Source: Mesorhabditis belari (taxonomy: Eukaryota; Nematoda; Chromadorea; Rhabditida; Rhabditidae). From it: a stretch of DNA of 64,000 nt. The notes below the pieces were generated by a model. The model was not told the origin of the DNA. It ran no database searches and worked only from the letters and a program-made list of their open reading frames with translations. Each line of letters starts with the position of its first letter. Position 1 is the stretch's first letter. Shown here one piece after another: positions 31,701 through 43,542 of this stretch. The position numbers and the translations under genes were made by a program. The stretch covers positions 186,001 through 250,000 of the forward strand of contig CAUEEP010000864.1 of assembly GCA_958450365.1 (NCBI GenBank), written 5' to 3'.

Positions 31701-34700
31701 TCGATGTGAACTCTAAATCGATTCTCTTCCATAGGTGTTCTCGCTCGTAAACGGTTCGCTCGTTCGATGCCAAGAAAATCGTTCACGAAAAGAAAGAAAA
31801 AAGCTGTCTGGCAAGATTGGTTGGCAAAAACCAGTCTCTGACTGAGTGAATGACTGACACGCAACCCTTTCCTTTTCTCTTCACCCTTGCACCTTCACTC
31901 TTCAATGGAGGGTTTCTTGTTGAACTTCCCCCTTTCCCTTCAAATGAAAGCCTTTCCGTTGCTTTCCTTTCCATTCTTTCCTTTCCTTTCTTTCCTTTCT
32001 TTCCTTCCTTTCTTTCTTTTTTCTTTCTTTCTTTCCTTTCCCTTCCTTCATCGTGCCATTGGAACGTTTATCTGATCATGTCCCCCATCTCTTTTCCATT
32101 CATTTGACGATTCTTTTCTCCGATAAACAGTCGATTTTACACACATCCGTTTTGCAAGAAAAACCCATATTCAGATTTTAGATATTCTATAGATCTAAAT
32201 GTTTAAATATTCAATATATCTATATATTGAATATCGTTTCCTCTTTCCCTAATCTACGTTTCCCCAGTAATTTTACATTTTAACTTTTAAGCCATTTTCT
32301 AATCTTTCGATTCATTTCTCCAATAAACCCCACTTTCCAGCATTTTGCTTACCCATTTCAAATATTCGTCAATCGATCGATAAAAACAAAAATTCTCAAA
32401 GCGATGATTTCCCCTGTTTCCCTGTTTATGTGTACATAAAAAAATGGGGAGCGGAAAAAAAATCATCTTTTTTTAATAAAATCTAGTTTTGATTTTTTCA
32501 TTTGATAGCTTTGATACTGAGCTTTGATACTGAGCGATTGATGCTATTTAGTAGCTAGAGTAACCCCAAGTACTATCGTTAATCTTACAGTACGGTGACT
32601 GAACTCCAGTTCTTAGATGCTACAGTAATCTAACGGTATTGTATCCATCAGATCGCGTTTTTAGTTTTCCTTTGCGTTCCACGAAAACCACTCGCTTTTC
32701 TAGCCAACACAGCTAACTGATTCAACGACTATAGCTGAATATTTACATATTTTATCCACTCAATTTCCAGCTGACCGCCCCGTACTCTTGTGCAGACAAT
32801 TTGACGAATCTCTCCTCGCAAGGAAGACCGATTCCCGGAAACAACTCTTCAGGTGAGGTGTTCAAGGTTGATTTGTTTTTACGAATCAAATAGGGCAATT
32901 GGGGAAGAGGCAAACAGGTAAACGAGACAAAACAATGACGTGTCGGAAAGGGGTCAAGGGACACAAAAAGAGGGGAAAGTTCGCTCAAACCGGCGCTGTT
33001 TTCATGATCTGAAATGTCTAGAGAAAGCATTGGTTTGGCTGCCAGCCAGACACTTCATACAATTAGCAATCCTTTTGTACTTTTGCATAAATCCAGGGTT
33101 GAATCGAGTAGAATGATTCTATGATCCAATTCCGACCGGGAGTGTCTGTCTCCTCTCTCGGAGATGAACTTTGTGTGGTGTATTGCCCCTTCTCTGCCCT
33201 TATTTATTTGTTGGGGAAACCTGTTTATAAGAGAAAGTCATGTGATGGTCAGATATCCCGCTCGTTTCTCGTCACAATCACCCTTCTTTGCCATTTCATT
33301 ACCTTAGAACCTTTTGTTCTTCGTTTCTTTTCCCCCTAGTATTGGATGATTTTCAAACTTCAAATTTTTCAAGCCGATGTTAGACTGGAGTAAAGAAGGT
33401 TAGTAATGGATTAGGAATTGCTTATTATTGCTATCTATTTACTCATTATCATAAACAAATAACTTTTGACAATGAAAGACGAAAGACAAACGAAGACAAT
33501 GGCTGGCTGGCTTGGCTGGCTGGCTTGGCTTAGCTAATCAAATTTTTAAATCTTTTTAACTTTAACTAGTCTAAGAATCTAGAAAACGTTGATCTTCTTG
33601 AAATAATTTCATTGTTGAATGATCGCCTTCCCTTTTCAAGAAGTTGAGTCAATCAGCTGATCGAATCGAATCCATCAAAAGAGAACGGATCGATCGAATC
33701 ATTTTCTCTTTTTTTATCTCATAAAAGCTCTCTTTTCTTTTCTCTCTTCATTATCAGGAGATCTCAAATTTCACTTTTTTATATACAAAACCGGCACATC
33801 TTTCCGAAAAACGAAAAAAACGCTTCATGGCTATCCATGATTGGTAGGAAAGCTCATTTTCAAAAGGCTACTTGAAACAAAGTTTAAATAAAAAATAAAA
33901 TAAAATTTGAACAAAATAAAATAAAATTTTCAAGACTACAACTGAATATCTTAATTTTTTAAAAAGGTTTAAGCTAGAAGACAGCTAGAAGACAGCTAGA
34001 AGACAACTTGAAGACAGCTAGAAGACAACTTGAAGACAGCTAGAAGACCCCTTTTTCTGTTTTGATTTTTCGCACGCAATTTTAAAAGATATTCAGCTAA
34101 AAACTTGTCTAATACCAAGAGCAAAAGGGATTCTGAATTTGAGTTGAAACTGTAAGAACTTAAAAAAACCATTTAGGCGGTTCAGGCCACTCAGGCTCAC
34201 CCGTCGGAATGGGAATCCCAGGCGCGATGCAATTCCGCCACGTCGTCTCCTCGCCAGCTCCCTCCTCATCGGATATGGATCAATTGGTAAACTTTATGAT
34301 ATAATAGTAAGCTGTGGATATAATAGGTCTCTGATATATAGGCACCGTATTTACTCTATTAAAAGCCCCGGGGCGTTTATTTTTTCGATACCCCTCAAGT
34401 TTATTAGAGGGGGGGGGATTTATTGAAGGGGGCTTTTATTTTTCGATAGCCCTCTGCAGGCGTACTTAGACACATAATTGACGTTGATTCAACGATAAAA
34501 AAAATAGTAGTGCAAATAAAGCATTCGAGATCATAAGTCACTTTCATCGAATTATTTCAACAACAAAAATTAACAGAACTAAGAATGTAAGAAAAACAGC
34601 ATTTCAAGCAATTGATATATCAGAATCGTATTCAGCCTCTTGTCTAGGCTCACGAAAATTTGCTGATTCGATGCTTGGGACTAAAATTTTACCGATTTCC

Positions 34701-37680
34701 TTATCCAATCGGGCACTCTGAATTGCTTTAAACCCGGAAGGTATAGGGCCATCTGAGCGGAAGCAGTGAATAAGATGATCTTCTTTTCCATCCTGATCAA
34801 TTCCTGATCAGATTTTAAATGACTCGGCAATCATTTCTGAAGATAGTTTTTCCCAAGACGAAGCAATCCATTCCAGATAAACATCCATTGTAGGAGGTTT
34901 GGGGTTACCACCACCAGATCCATCAGCTTTCGATTTCGTCAATTCGGGTGCCGTTGATAGGATCCAATCTTCTATTGATGTCGAATTGAAATTATTTTTT
35001 CGATACCCCTTGGGGGGGGCTTTTATTAGGAGAGGGCTTTTATTAGAGTAAATACGGTATCTGATATGTCTAAATGATTATTATTGTTTGCAGGTACGTG
35101 GCTCGTCGCAAGGACCCGTTCCCAGTGCCGATGATCCGGAACACTACCGCGATCGCAGAAAGAAGGACATTCACAATATGAGTGAGTTCATTTCTCATTT
35201 CATTCATAATTATCAATGAAATCAGAAGTTTTATTAGCTATTACACGAGGTTTTTCAGTTGAACGCCGTCGTCGCTATAATATCAACGACCGAATCAAAG
35301 AATTAGGACTTATGCTGCCTAAAGGAGCCTCCGAGTGAGTTGAAATCTAATTTCAAGAAAATGCCACTAAATATTTACTTCCCGTTATCAGGCATTTTCT
35401 TTTTAGATCCGAATTTAGAGAGATGAAGTTAAACAAAGGGACGATTCTCAAAGCATCTTGTGACTACATTCGACAATTGCAAAAGGATCGAGATGTAAGT
35501 GAAAAGAAAAAACTTCTATGCAAAGAAGAGCTTTCAGAGCATGATTAAACAACAGCAACAACAAAACAAATTGGAAAACGCTGCGAAACAATACGCCGAT
35601 CGAGTCAGGGTGAGTGAGGGAAATGGCTGGGCTTGGCTTGGCTTGGCTTGGCTTGGCTTGGCTTGGCTTGGATTGGCTTCACCATTCAATTCAATGATTC
35701 TTCAGCTACAGTACTGGACAATGAAATATCATATTTGAAAAATGATCGTCACTTTCGCGCGTATGTAACTCCCTTGTTTTTGAGTTTAAACTATTAGTGT
35801 TACACATTTTCTGAAAGCTCTTTTTAAGGGCTACACAATGATAATATTAATATTTAGAAATACGGTAAAGATAAGGGAGTTACAGACGCGCGAAAGTGAC
35901 GATCTTTTTCTAAAACATGAGATTTCATTGTCCAGTAGCGTAGATACCCGTTAAACCATTCTACTAAGCGAGTAAATAAAGATAGATAAAAGATACGCAT
36001 TCTATGCACTCAATTGTAGGAACTCGAGGAGATCTTGGCGAAGAATGGCCTCAACGCGCCCACCAAAGCGCTTCCTCCACTCCCAGCCATCCCCTCCGCT
36101 CCTCGACCAATCAAACAGGAGATCGAAGAGAGTCGAAATCAAACCCCATGCGGATCACTTGTAAGCGATCGCTCAACTCTTCTCTTGTCTCCCCTCGAAA
36201 AGACTCACAATCAATCGGCTCCCGATTGGGTACTAAAAAAAATCAGCAATTCTTTTCGGAAACTAGTACTAGGACCCTAAATTTATGTTCTTTATTTTGC
36301 TCTTATTCTCTATTTTTTTTAGTCCTCATCGGGTTTTATGTCACAACTCTCTGACACGACGGCTGCGATCGCGTCGCCGCTAGGACGGATCCATTATGGA
36401 TCCGAACAATTCTTTGGCTCAAGTCCACAAGATTATCAGACGCCACAAGGGAGGTGGAGAAGTTATAGATATATCAAACAAAACTTTGTCTAATTATATT
36501 CTATTGATTGTTTGCAGTATTCAGATAAAGTTAGTGTCAAATAGAAGCAGAAAGTGGTCGAATTTGGTTGCAAAGTAGAAGCTACAGTAGCTTATTGTAG
36601 AAGTAGAAGCAAAGTAGTAGAAGTAGAAGTAGAAGCAAAGTAGAAGCTACAGTAGCTTATTGTAGAAGTAGAAGCAAAGCAGTAGGAGTAGAAGTAGAAG
36701 CAAAGTAGAAGCTACAGTAGCTTATTGAAAAACAGTAGAAGATTACTGTATCAAATACTTGCCTTTTCTATTAGCTGGATACTGTAACAATCATTCAATA
36801 GCTTACAATTAGTTATTTAGTTTATAGTCAGTAAGTATTCAATATCTAGTTTCTAATAGTATTTCTCAATAGCTCTAACATTTGCAGATACCGCCCCAAC
36901 AGCCACAAAGGGATGCACCACGGGCCATTCCCCGATTTGATCATGGAGTCGTGTCTTGAGGTAGAATTGAGATAATAGATAAAAACAATATATCATTTTA
37001 TTTAAATCTAATCCTAATATCTAGATTCTCATTTAAATATGAAATATGAAATATCTAAATATGAAATATCTAAATTGCTCTGCATACAGAACTATCCACT
37101 CCTCCACTCGGACCCGTTGATGTCACAAGCCGGTAGCCCGTCGCCAAACCTTGCCGCCAGTCAGATGAGCCCCGATATCTCGTGGGATCCATCGAATTTC
37201 AGGTATGATGAAAAGAAAATTGGATATATTGTATCCAATATAGAAATATGTACGATGCTTTGCTCCCTAGAAGTCGAAAATCTTGATTAAGCCTTGTTTA
37301 GATTATGCTGAAGCTTCAATGGGCACTTAACATAGGCTATACAGTCAATAGCGTTTAAGTCCAAGGATACTGTAGCCCAAGAGTACTGTAGCTCAAGGAT
37401 ACTGTAACCCTAGAGCACAACAGTCCAAGAATACTATAGCTAGGGATATTGTAAACCTTGAGTACTGTAGTCCGAAATACTGTAGCTGAATATTTCTTGT
37501 ATGTTTAGAAGTTGTTTCCAGGGCACTTGGGGAGCATTTGTCAAGCTATTTAGAAGATTTCGGATATTTAGAGGATATCCAATATTTCAATTTTTCCTTC
37601 AAAGTCTCAATTCTTCGATATTTAGCCCCTACGGGAACACCCAGCCGATGCACGCCAATCACAATATGGACTATTCATAA
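28730..37680 (+). CDS. hlh-30: HLH-30 / TFEB-MITF family bHLH-leucine-zipper factor
   Basis: The family (TFEB, MITF, TFE3; C. elegans HLH-30) binds E-boxes as a dimer and controls autophagy, lysosome, lipid and immune genes, shuttling between cytoplasm and nucleus. Exons: 28730-28882, 32771-32852, 34177-34286 (34186 is an alternative acceptor), 35094-35181, 35259-35334, 35407-35494, 35538-35609, 36020-36160, 36323-36453, 36888-36960, 37090-37202, 37626-37680. All phases agree, giving 393 residues. The basic region and helix 1, [17 protein letters not shown], hold the MiT-family signature; helix 2 ([15 protein letters not shown]) follows, then a Gln-rich zipper running into [17 protein letters not shown] motif fits a SUMO-site context. 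The N-terminus is Pro-rich. Exon 1 and its ATG are the least sure parts; the rest is firm. No break was found. Confidence 0.93.
28921..29010 (+). repeat. CTTGCCTTC tandem repeat, hlh-30 intron 1
   Basis: Nine-base units of CTTGCCTTC with a few changes (CTTACCTTC, CTACTTCCTT) just inside the first intron. Confidence 0.85.
30150..30260 (+). repeat. Purine-rich GGGGAAGGA tract, hlh-30 intron 1
   Basis: Runs of GGGGAAGGA/CGGGGAAGG on the plus strand. Large introns like this one often hold regulatory sites, but I cannot point to any. The rest of 29010-32770 is intron with pyrimidine-rich tracts (for example CTTTCC at 31965-32045). Confidence 0.6.
33956..34048 (+). repeat. AGCTAGAAGAC tandem repeat, hlh-30 intron 2
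   Basis: Eight or so 11-base units alternate between AGCTAGAAGAC and AACTTGAAGAC. GGCTGGCTT repeats lie earlier in the same intron at about 33500-33530. Confidence 0.85.
34345..35057. mobile_element. 713-bp pogo-like element in hlh-30 intron 3
   Basis: The ends are inverted repeats, CCGTATTTACTCTATTAAAA on the left and TTTTATTAGAGTAAATACGG on the right, with TA on the right side and CA on the left, consistent with a mutated TA target. Inner GGGGGG/ATACCCCT blocks extend the inverted repeat. The interior holds a minus-strand transposase remnant. It lies between exons 34177-34286 and 35094-35181, opposite in direction to the gene. Confidence 0.75.
34604..34995 (-). pseudogene. C-terminal remnant of a pogo/Tigger-type transposase
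   Basis: The minus frame reads [19 protein letters not shown] then IAESFKI, an in-frame TGA, then [16 protein letters not shown], and ends DSDISIA with a stop at 34604-34606. The W...W...I-x-E-M-I-x-x-SFK-I-CGI pattern is the region after the DDE core in pogo-like (DDE_1) transposases. The TGA stands where Cys is usual. The catalytic part is missing, so it cannot act. The family call rests on pattern memory. Confidence 0.55.
35636..35683 (+). repeat. GGCTT pentanucleotide repeat, hlh-30 intron
   Basis: About eight units of GGCTT follow the donor of exon 35538-35609. In the pseudogene copy the equivalent place has only one unit, so the array expanded after the duplication, or collapsed there. 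Confidence 0.9.
35714..35935. mobile_element. 222-bp CTGGACAATG MITE in hlh-30 intron
   Basis: It has the same ends and TA target as the elements at 18547 and 63617. It lies between the Gln-rich zipper exon and exon 36020-36160. The pseudogene at 21.1-22.4 kb keeps a decayed copy at the same intron position, so insertion came before the duplication. Confidence 0.85.
36570..36735 (+). repeat. ~65-bp tandem repeat, hlh-30 intron
   Basis: Two and a half units of GAAGCTACAGTAGCTTATTG plus GTAGAAGTAGAAGCAAAG. It separates exons 36323-36453 and 36888-36960. Confidence 0.8.
37330..37495 (+). repeat. Degenerate GTACTGTAG repeat, last hlh-30 intron
   Basis: Units of about 18-20 bases around GGATACTGTAGCCCAAGAG. 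The pseudogene intron (about 21300-21400) carries a shorter form. Confidence 0.7.
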
Positions 37681-38224
37681 AGAACTCGCTATTCAGATAT
37701 ACAACAAACGACTTGTACATATGTGTATCCAGTTTCATTCAAATATTTGTAAACCATTTTCGTTTCTTTCTTCATATCGTTTCTATTTGATCACTGAAAA
37801 ACCCCCCTTTGTAAATCCGGTGTGTTTCCCTTTTTTAAACCCATTGAAATGTGTACAACTTGTGTCGAAGAAAATTTCGTCAAAGTGAAGAAAGGAAACG
37901 GGATATAGAATGGCTCAGCATTCAGTTTAAAAGACTCAAATTCACTCAGGGACCCGAATTCGGGTTGTTTTTCCGACCAATTAAGCCATCTCTTCCTGTT
38001 CTCCCACCATTCTCTCTCGGGTCCACAATCAACAGGAACGATTTCATTTCTTTTGTCATTATTTTGATTTATTTGATTGGTTCATTTGATTTGATTGGCA
38101 CCTCTAGATCGATTGAAAAATCATCCTCACATCTATCATTGGATATCTCAAATTTCCATACAAGTTAACAGATGTTTAATTGAAGCCTGGCTTAGCCTAG
38201 GATTTTAGTCCGACTGAAGCATTG

Positions 38225-38480
38225 GGGGCTAGTCTGGCTCCATTGAAGCATTGGAGTCTAATCTAGCTCCAGCCTAGCCTAGCTCCAGCCTAGTCAGGCT
38301 CCAGCAGCCTAGTCTAGCTCCAGCCTAGTCAGGCTCCAGCAGCCTAGTCTAGCTCCAGCAGCCTAGTCTAGCTCCAGCAGCCTAGTCTGGCTCCAGTAGC
38401 CTAGTCTAGCTCCAGCAGCCTAGTCTGGCTCCTGCCTAATCTAGCTCCAGCAGCCTAGTCTAGCTCCAGCCTAGTCTACC
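38225..38480 (+). repeat. CCTAGTCTAGCTCCAGCAG minisatellite
   Basis: About a dozen units of 19-27 bases downstream of hlh-30. The stretch 37681-38224 is the probable 3' UTR and flank of hlh-30; its first 100 bases are also kept beyond the stop of the pseudogene. From 38500 to 39045 I see only TTTTCATT-rich DNA. Confidence 0.85.
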
Positions 38481-39045
38481 GTAATCCTGATCTGTTGACC
38501 TAAGCTGACCTAATCCATCCAATCACCAATCAATTTTCGTTATACTTATAATTTCGCCATCAACTACACATGATATGCTATTTGTGGCCTGTCCGTCGAT
38601 TCCCAGTGTGTGTATTTCCGAAATTCCTTTTTGGATAAATCCCTTTGAATCAATTCATCATCATCAAAAGCAAGAACAAGAAAGCCGTGTACATTCTATC
38701 CCGTGAATTTGCTGTTCTATTTCAAATTTCATTTTACTATTCGTAAATTATTCCTTTTATACAAAAATTTCTTCTCTGATACGTTCAAAAAAAAGCTGAG
38801 AAATTTCTAATAGGCGCATACGTTTCTTTTTCGAGTTTCTTTTCATTTTCTTTTCATTTTTCTTTTCATTTTTCATTTCATTTTTCTTTTCATTTTCTTT
38901 TCATTTTTTCATTTTTTTAAAGGTGTGAAGGTGATTTGGGATTTCGACTTTACTCTTTCGAAAATTGCAAACGTACACCTTCTGGCACATCGAATTCTTC
39001 ATAGTTTTTTTGTTCTATAAACTGCTCGTTTTCGCAAGAAAACTA

Positions 39046-39880
39046 GTGAACGAGAAGTAGTGCGTTTACGAGCACCAAATGAAGCTGAAGGCGAATTTAC
39101 AGCTATAGAAAGATTCTAAGTGCTATAGAAAGAAGAGCTATAGAAAGATTCTCCATCTAACGCGTTTGGCACTGATTTCAAACTGTAAACTCATAATATA
39201 GTTTACAAGTATTGCTTTTATTTCATAAATTATCTAGATCACAATCCCAAAGTCACCCTAAAATTGATGATTCTGTATATTTATGGAAAAAAATGTATCT
39301 ATTAAAATTGCTTTGTGTGAAAGAGACGATGAGGCAAAGTCTGCAATCATATTCATGCAATCATATTTCATTCGTTTGTATGTCCTTTCAGCCGGTCTAA
39401 ACGTCCCAATTGATTCGCATTCACCCCATTCCCCAATTCTGAATTCTATATAGGCACTCGCTTGTCTCATCCCTTCCCTTCGCTCCTCTTCCCTCTCTTC
39501 CTTTTCCCTCATCTTCCCTCGTCTTCCCTCTCTTCGCTTCCCTTCCCTCCTTCCCCAATCCATTGATCCATGCGATTCTTTTCTTTGTTTCACAACACTG
39601 TATATAGACATGGCTTTTGTGAAATAAAACTTTCAATTTCTCAAAGATAACCGAATACACAGTTACACAAATCTAACAGCAAATGACTGTACTCTACAGA
39701 ATTCGATGGAATATCGTAAGCCGGTCTAAATCTCCACGATTGAGAGAATGTGATCAGATCCAGCTGTGATATCATACCGGCTAGTCAAGCTTACAGTAAT
39801 CTCGATGACTACGGTGGAAAATATTTCGTACTGCAAGGTAGTAACGTCGCGTAACTTGGTTACGGATTACGATAGTGTCT
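39046..39880 (-). repeat. Inverted copy of 10360-11210
   Basis: Reverse complement of the right end of the 11-kb unit. It is joined at 39881 to a fragment (39885-40100) of the SLDFEIPIVLDGG-type repeat, a junction not seen elsewhere in the window. Confidence 0.8.
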
Positions 39881-40125
39881 ATTAGACTTTGAAATTCCCA
39901 TTGTATTGGATGGAGGATTGGAGGAAAACAAATGAAAGACCTGGGGATTGTTCGGGTTTTGTTCAAGCTCAGGTTCATTTTTCGTTCGATTAAAGTTAGA
40001 GAAATAAAGACGACAAATTAATATGCAAATTATCTAATATAATATATTTTATTAATGCGTTTTATTTCTTTCTGATATAAATTCGCACCGAAAACTAACG
40101 AAAAGCCATTTTTCGAAAAAGCCAA

Positions 40126-40330
40126 GGCCAAACCGATTCTGAAATGAGTGGTCATAGATCTCTATCTCGAAGTGGACTTATATTCTAAATGTCAACTCTT
40201 TACAACCTTATCCTTTTCTTCTAGCTTTTGTTCTTAATGCTTGTTCTTAAACCTGTTTCTGTAGTTTTTTCAAAACTTTTCCTCTGATTCTATAAGAAGG
40301 ACTGCAAAAGTCATTGATTATCTTTAAAGA
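40126..40330. repeat. Dispersed repeat shared with 20225-20430
   Basis: Same strand and near-identical over about 200 bases. Nothing in it looks coding. Confidence 0.75.
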
Positions 40331-41284
40331 TTTAGATCATCTTTTTTGCATTTTGCTTTTTTTGACCTAGAGCTCCTTTTTACAAATTTTAGTTAAGTGT
40401 GTGTTTTTAAAAACTACCATAATAAACATTTGATTCTTTTCATCGAAAAAATCAAATATTTTCCGAGCTGGTTTTTCTCAAATGGTAAATGTCAAATGGC
40501 TAGCATTTCATTGATAAATGGAAAAAAGATCCTTTAAAGATCAGCCCTTTCCTTATTCAACAAGCACGCACCACTTGTTGTCCGATTCCTCCAGACTTGA
40601 GGTCGTTGTCCCACTTCGCAAAACATACCAATTTCTTTCTTGGCTCTTCCTCCTGATTGCAAATTCTTTCCATCATTCTTGGCCACGTTCCTCGGGGTCG
40701 AGATGCGACTGGTCGAAGCTCGCAAGCACGCTTCGTTGCATTGAAAAGACATCGATGGGAATGTCTTTTACGTCAAAAATGTCAATTTTAATGTGTTTCA
40801 TTGTTTCATTTGAATTCGAACGATTTTAATGTTTTTCAGCTATCCTTTCAGCTTCAAGCTATCCAAGCAATGTTCTTTAAAGCTTAAACGCAAGCTTTCT
40901 GGCACATCTGCACCAAAATAATTCGTTTGACATCAAAAGGAAATGAACTTTTGTTAGAACGTGAAAATCGTGGATATCGTGGAAATTTTTACCCCAAAAA
41001 ACCGGTAATTTAGTTGCCAAGATGAACCGCTGCATTGAACCGCTGAAAATCGTGTGTTCACTTCGGAAAGAATTTGGAAAAAACCCGAACGGGTCATCTG
41101 GTTTTACTCGATTTTTGACTCTATTCAATTGAAAGTCCAATTTTGAAAAGTTTTTATTGTTATTGAAAAGTTGTTTGATTCCAGTGACTTTTCAACACTT
41201 TTTGGAAAGTTTAATAATAATAATACTTTATTCACGCGAATATTCAATTCACGCGAATTCCTACTAATAGAGTACACAGATCTA
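40331..41284. other. Single-copy stretch without an assignable gene
   Basis: Frames are open on both strands at 40518-40829 (minus frame with ERICNQEEEPRKKLVCF, plus frame with a hydrophobic run LSWLFLLIANSF), but no splice logic or family supports either. It may be a decayed transposon or captured exon. Confidence 0.3.
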
Positions 41285-41797
41285 TTGGGTGAAATGAAAA
41301 CTGCCGGCTATTGTCATATGTGGCAATTTGAGCACTTTCTTCAAAAGAAACCCATTTTGGTGTCAATGGAAAAGGTGTAGGGAATCAAAAATTAGGCTTA
41401 AATCCAGATTTTCAGAATGATTCAAAAACTGGTTTTCAAGAAATGCCAAATTTACGAATTTTCACAAAACTTCCATTTTAAACGAAACTACTAAGTGTAT
41501 CTTTTTGGAAATTTGGCAATAAGCCTAATTTTTGATTCTCTACAACTTTTCTATTGACACCAAAATGGATTTCTTTTGAAGAGAGTGTGAAAACTGGACA
41601 TCAGACATCTCCATTCCTACATTTCTGAGTCTCACACTTCTCTCACACAGAAGCCAAAATCCTACTACGCAAGAGGAATCCGCAAACTGCCTGTGAAATG
41701 GGCAGAAGCCGAATGGAAATTATTTCGAATGAATTCATGGTTTTAGGTTGAATAAATTCTAGTTCAAAGTCCGGCAGTTTTCAATTCACCAACCCAA
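41285..41797. mobile_element. 513-bp mariner-type MITE, ends TTGGGTTGG, TA target
   Basis: The left end is TTGGGTGAAATGAAAACTGCC and the right end CGGCAGTTTTCAATTCACC followed by AACCCAA; both are flanked by TA. A large inner hairpin spans AATTAGGCTTAAATCCAG to the inverse near 41520. There is no transposase. A truncated inverted copy lies at 14477-14870. Confidence 0.75.
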
Positions 41798-41876
41798 TAT
41801 GTCCGGTACGTAATTACGGAAATTACGTCTATTATTATTAAAAAGTTGTCTGTGATATTAACCTCAGTGCAATAAA

Positions 41877-41882
41877 TTTATT
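41877..41882 (-). terminator. Polyadenylation signal AATAAA
   Basis: AATAAA on the minus strand, 9-14 bases past the stop at 41891-41893. Such short 3' UTRs are usual in nematodes. Confidence 0.6.
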
Positions 41883-41890
41883 AGAAAAAA

Positions 41891-42555
41891 TTAAAGCTTC
41901 TTCATGCGTCGTGGTCCGTTCGAATGTTCACATTTATCGACCGTGTAGAATTGGCTGAAAGAAAAGGTTTTGAAAAGAAAAAAAGATTTGATAGAGTACC
42001 AAAATCTGGGTGGTAGACAGTTTTTCTTTATCTAACAATGAGGAGCCTTCAACTTGATTTCTTTAGCAAAATTTCAAATATTCATTTGTTGCTGTGGATT
42101 TTTCCACGTAATCTCAAGCAATCAAATGTAAATTTTCACCAGAAACGTTTATAAATAAGATGAATTGAATCAGAACAAAGCAGAAGTTATTCAATTCGGA
42201 TTTCAACGGGTCTTATTCATCTTTCAATTCAATTCAATTCCGATCTGAGTCCTTTTTGATCCGAATTTAATAAGATCTGATCGATCCAAGTGCTTTTCTG
42301 TTTGGGTTGAGAATGCAAAACAGAACTTACACATTGCTCGAAGACTGCTGGTCAAGCGGATCTCCCAAACTCAGTTTCACTTTGCTGTAGAAAGGGCGAT
42401 CATTTGGAGTCGAAACAAAATAGTAACACGCTCTTTGCTCTCCCTAAAAGAAGAAAATAAAATTTGTTTTTTCTGCTGCAGATTACTAGGATTTCTAAAC
42501 TCAAATTAGATCCAAAATTAACTCATTCACCGATTCTCCGCATGTGTAGTTGACC
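41891..42555 (-). CDS. 3' end of an unrecognised host gene
   Basis: Three exons join in phase: 42531-42555, 42331-42443 and 41891-41954. They encode (G)VNYTCGES, then GEQRACYYFVSTPNDRPFY and SKVKLSLGDPLDQQSSSN, then VQFYTVDKCEHSNGPRRMK and the end KKL with TAA. Acceptors are AACTCAG, CTTTTAG and CTTTCAG, the last donor is GTAAGTT, and an AATAAA follows the stop closely. The three cysteines and polar make-up suggest a secreted or extracellular protein, but no family is recognised. The segment is single-copy in the window. Upstream exons are unclear; a frame at 42770-42865 (LDAGSSVKNSKDEWEHS) has a possible acceptor but meets a stop before any good donor, and part of it is repeated at about 43503-43535. 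Confidence 0.6.
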
Positions 42556-43542
42556 CTGAGTTAAAATAAATCATTTATCCTTTTAACTAAAAGCTTTATG
42601 ATCAAAAAACCTTTAATAAGCATGATTCAGAAAATCTGTATGTGAAGAATGAAGGGACCCATTGCAAATAGCGAGAATTATAATGGCAGGGGATTGTCAG
42701 AGACATCCTAGTTTTGCTCAGTTTGTCTAGGTTTCTGAGTGGATAAGAACTTTACCTATTTTTCAAAGTTGCTCAATTTCCCATTTTCCATTCAATTTTC
42801 CATTCGTGCAAGGAATGTTCCCATTCATCCTTTGAGTTCTTAACGGAGCTTCCAGCATCAAGATCTAAAATTGAATGAATTAGGGATGTGGCATTCATAA
42901 AAATGTAATCGCCGTATGCTTGACGAGGTCAACATTTGGTCGCACGTATTTTTGACAGTTCGAGTCTAAAGGTCACTAAAGTTTTTAGGCATGTCACTAA
43001 GTCGGGCAATTCAACCGAAAACTGTTTTAGTCAATTTTGAGCTCAAATTCATTCAAGAATCGTTGTTTGGAATTTTCGAAAGAAGCCAATAGAGTTTTAA
43101 GGCCTAAAGCCTTAGAAAAGCCTAAGCCCTAGCCAATAAGAACGCTCTAAACGCGAGGGAAACTAAAGCAATGATGGCCTAAGGGTTTGGGCATTAGATC
43201 CTTACAATTGGTTTGAGTCCCGCCACCCTCAAACCTTTTGCAACAAACAACAAAATAATATTTATCTGTTTTGTTGCAAAACAGACAAACTTTAAGGTTA
43301 TAAACTGAACTGAAAAGATATTTGGAATATGTTGGATGATGTGAAAAGATATCCAACTGGTATTTGAAATTCGAGCTTTTTCTGAAACGATATTTCATAT
43401 TTGCAATCAAGGCTTTCTTTTTCTTTTTCTTTCACCCTCATTTTGCATTCCTATTCCTCATCCCCTTGTCAGATTTGTAGCTTTCTTGAAACTTGAAACT
43501 TGCGTGCAAGGAATGTTCCCATTCATCCTTTATTGCTTCTAG

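Noticed and set aside
35499..35738. 79-codon ORF with [12 protein letters not shown] repeats
   Set aside because: It is the zipper exon of hlh-30 read through its donor into the GGCTT microsatellite.
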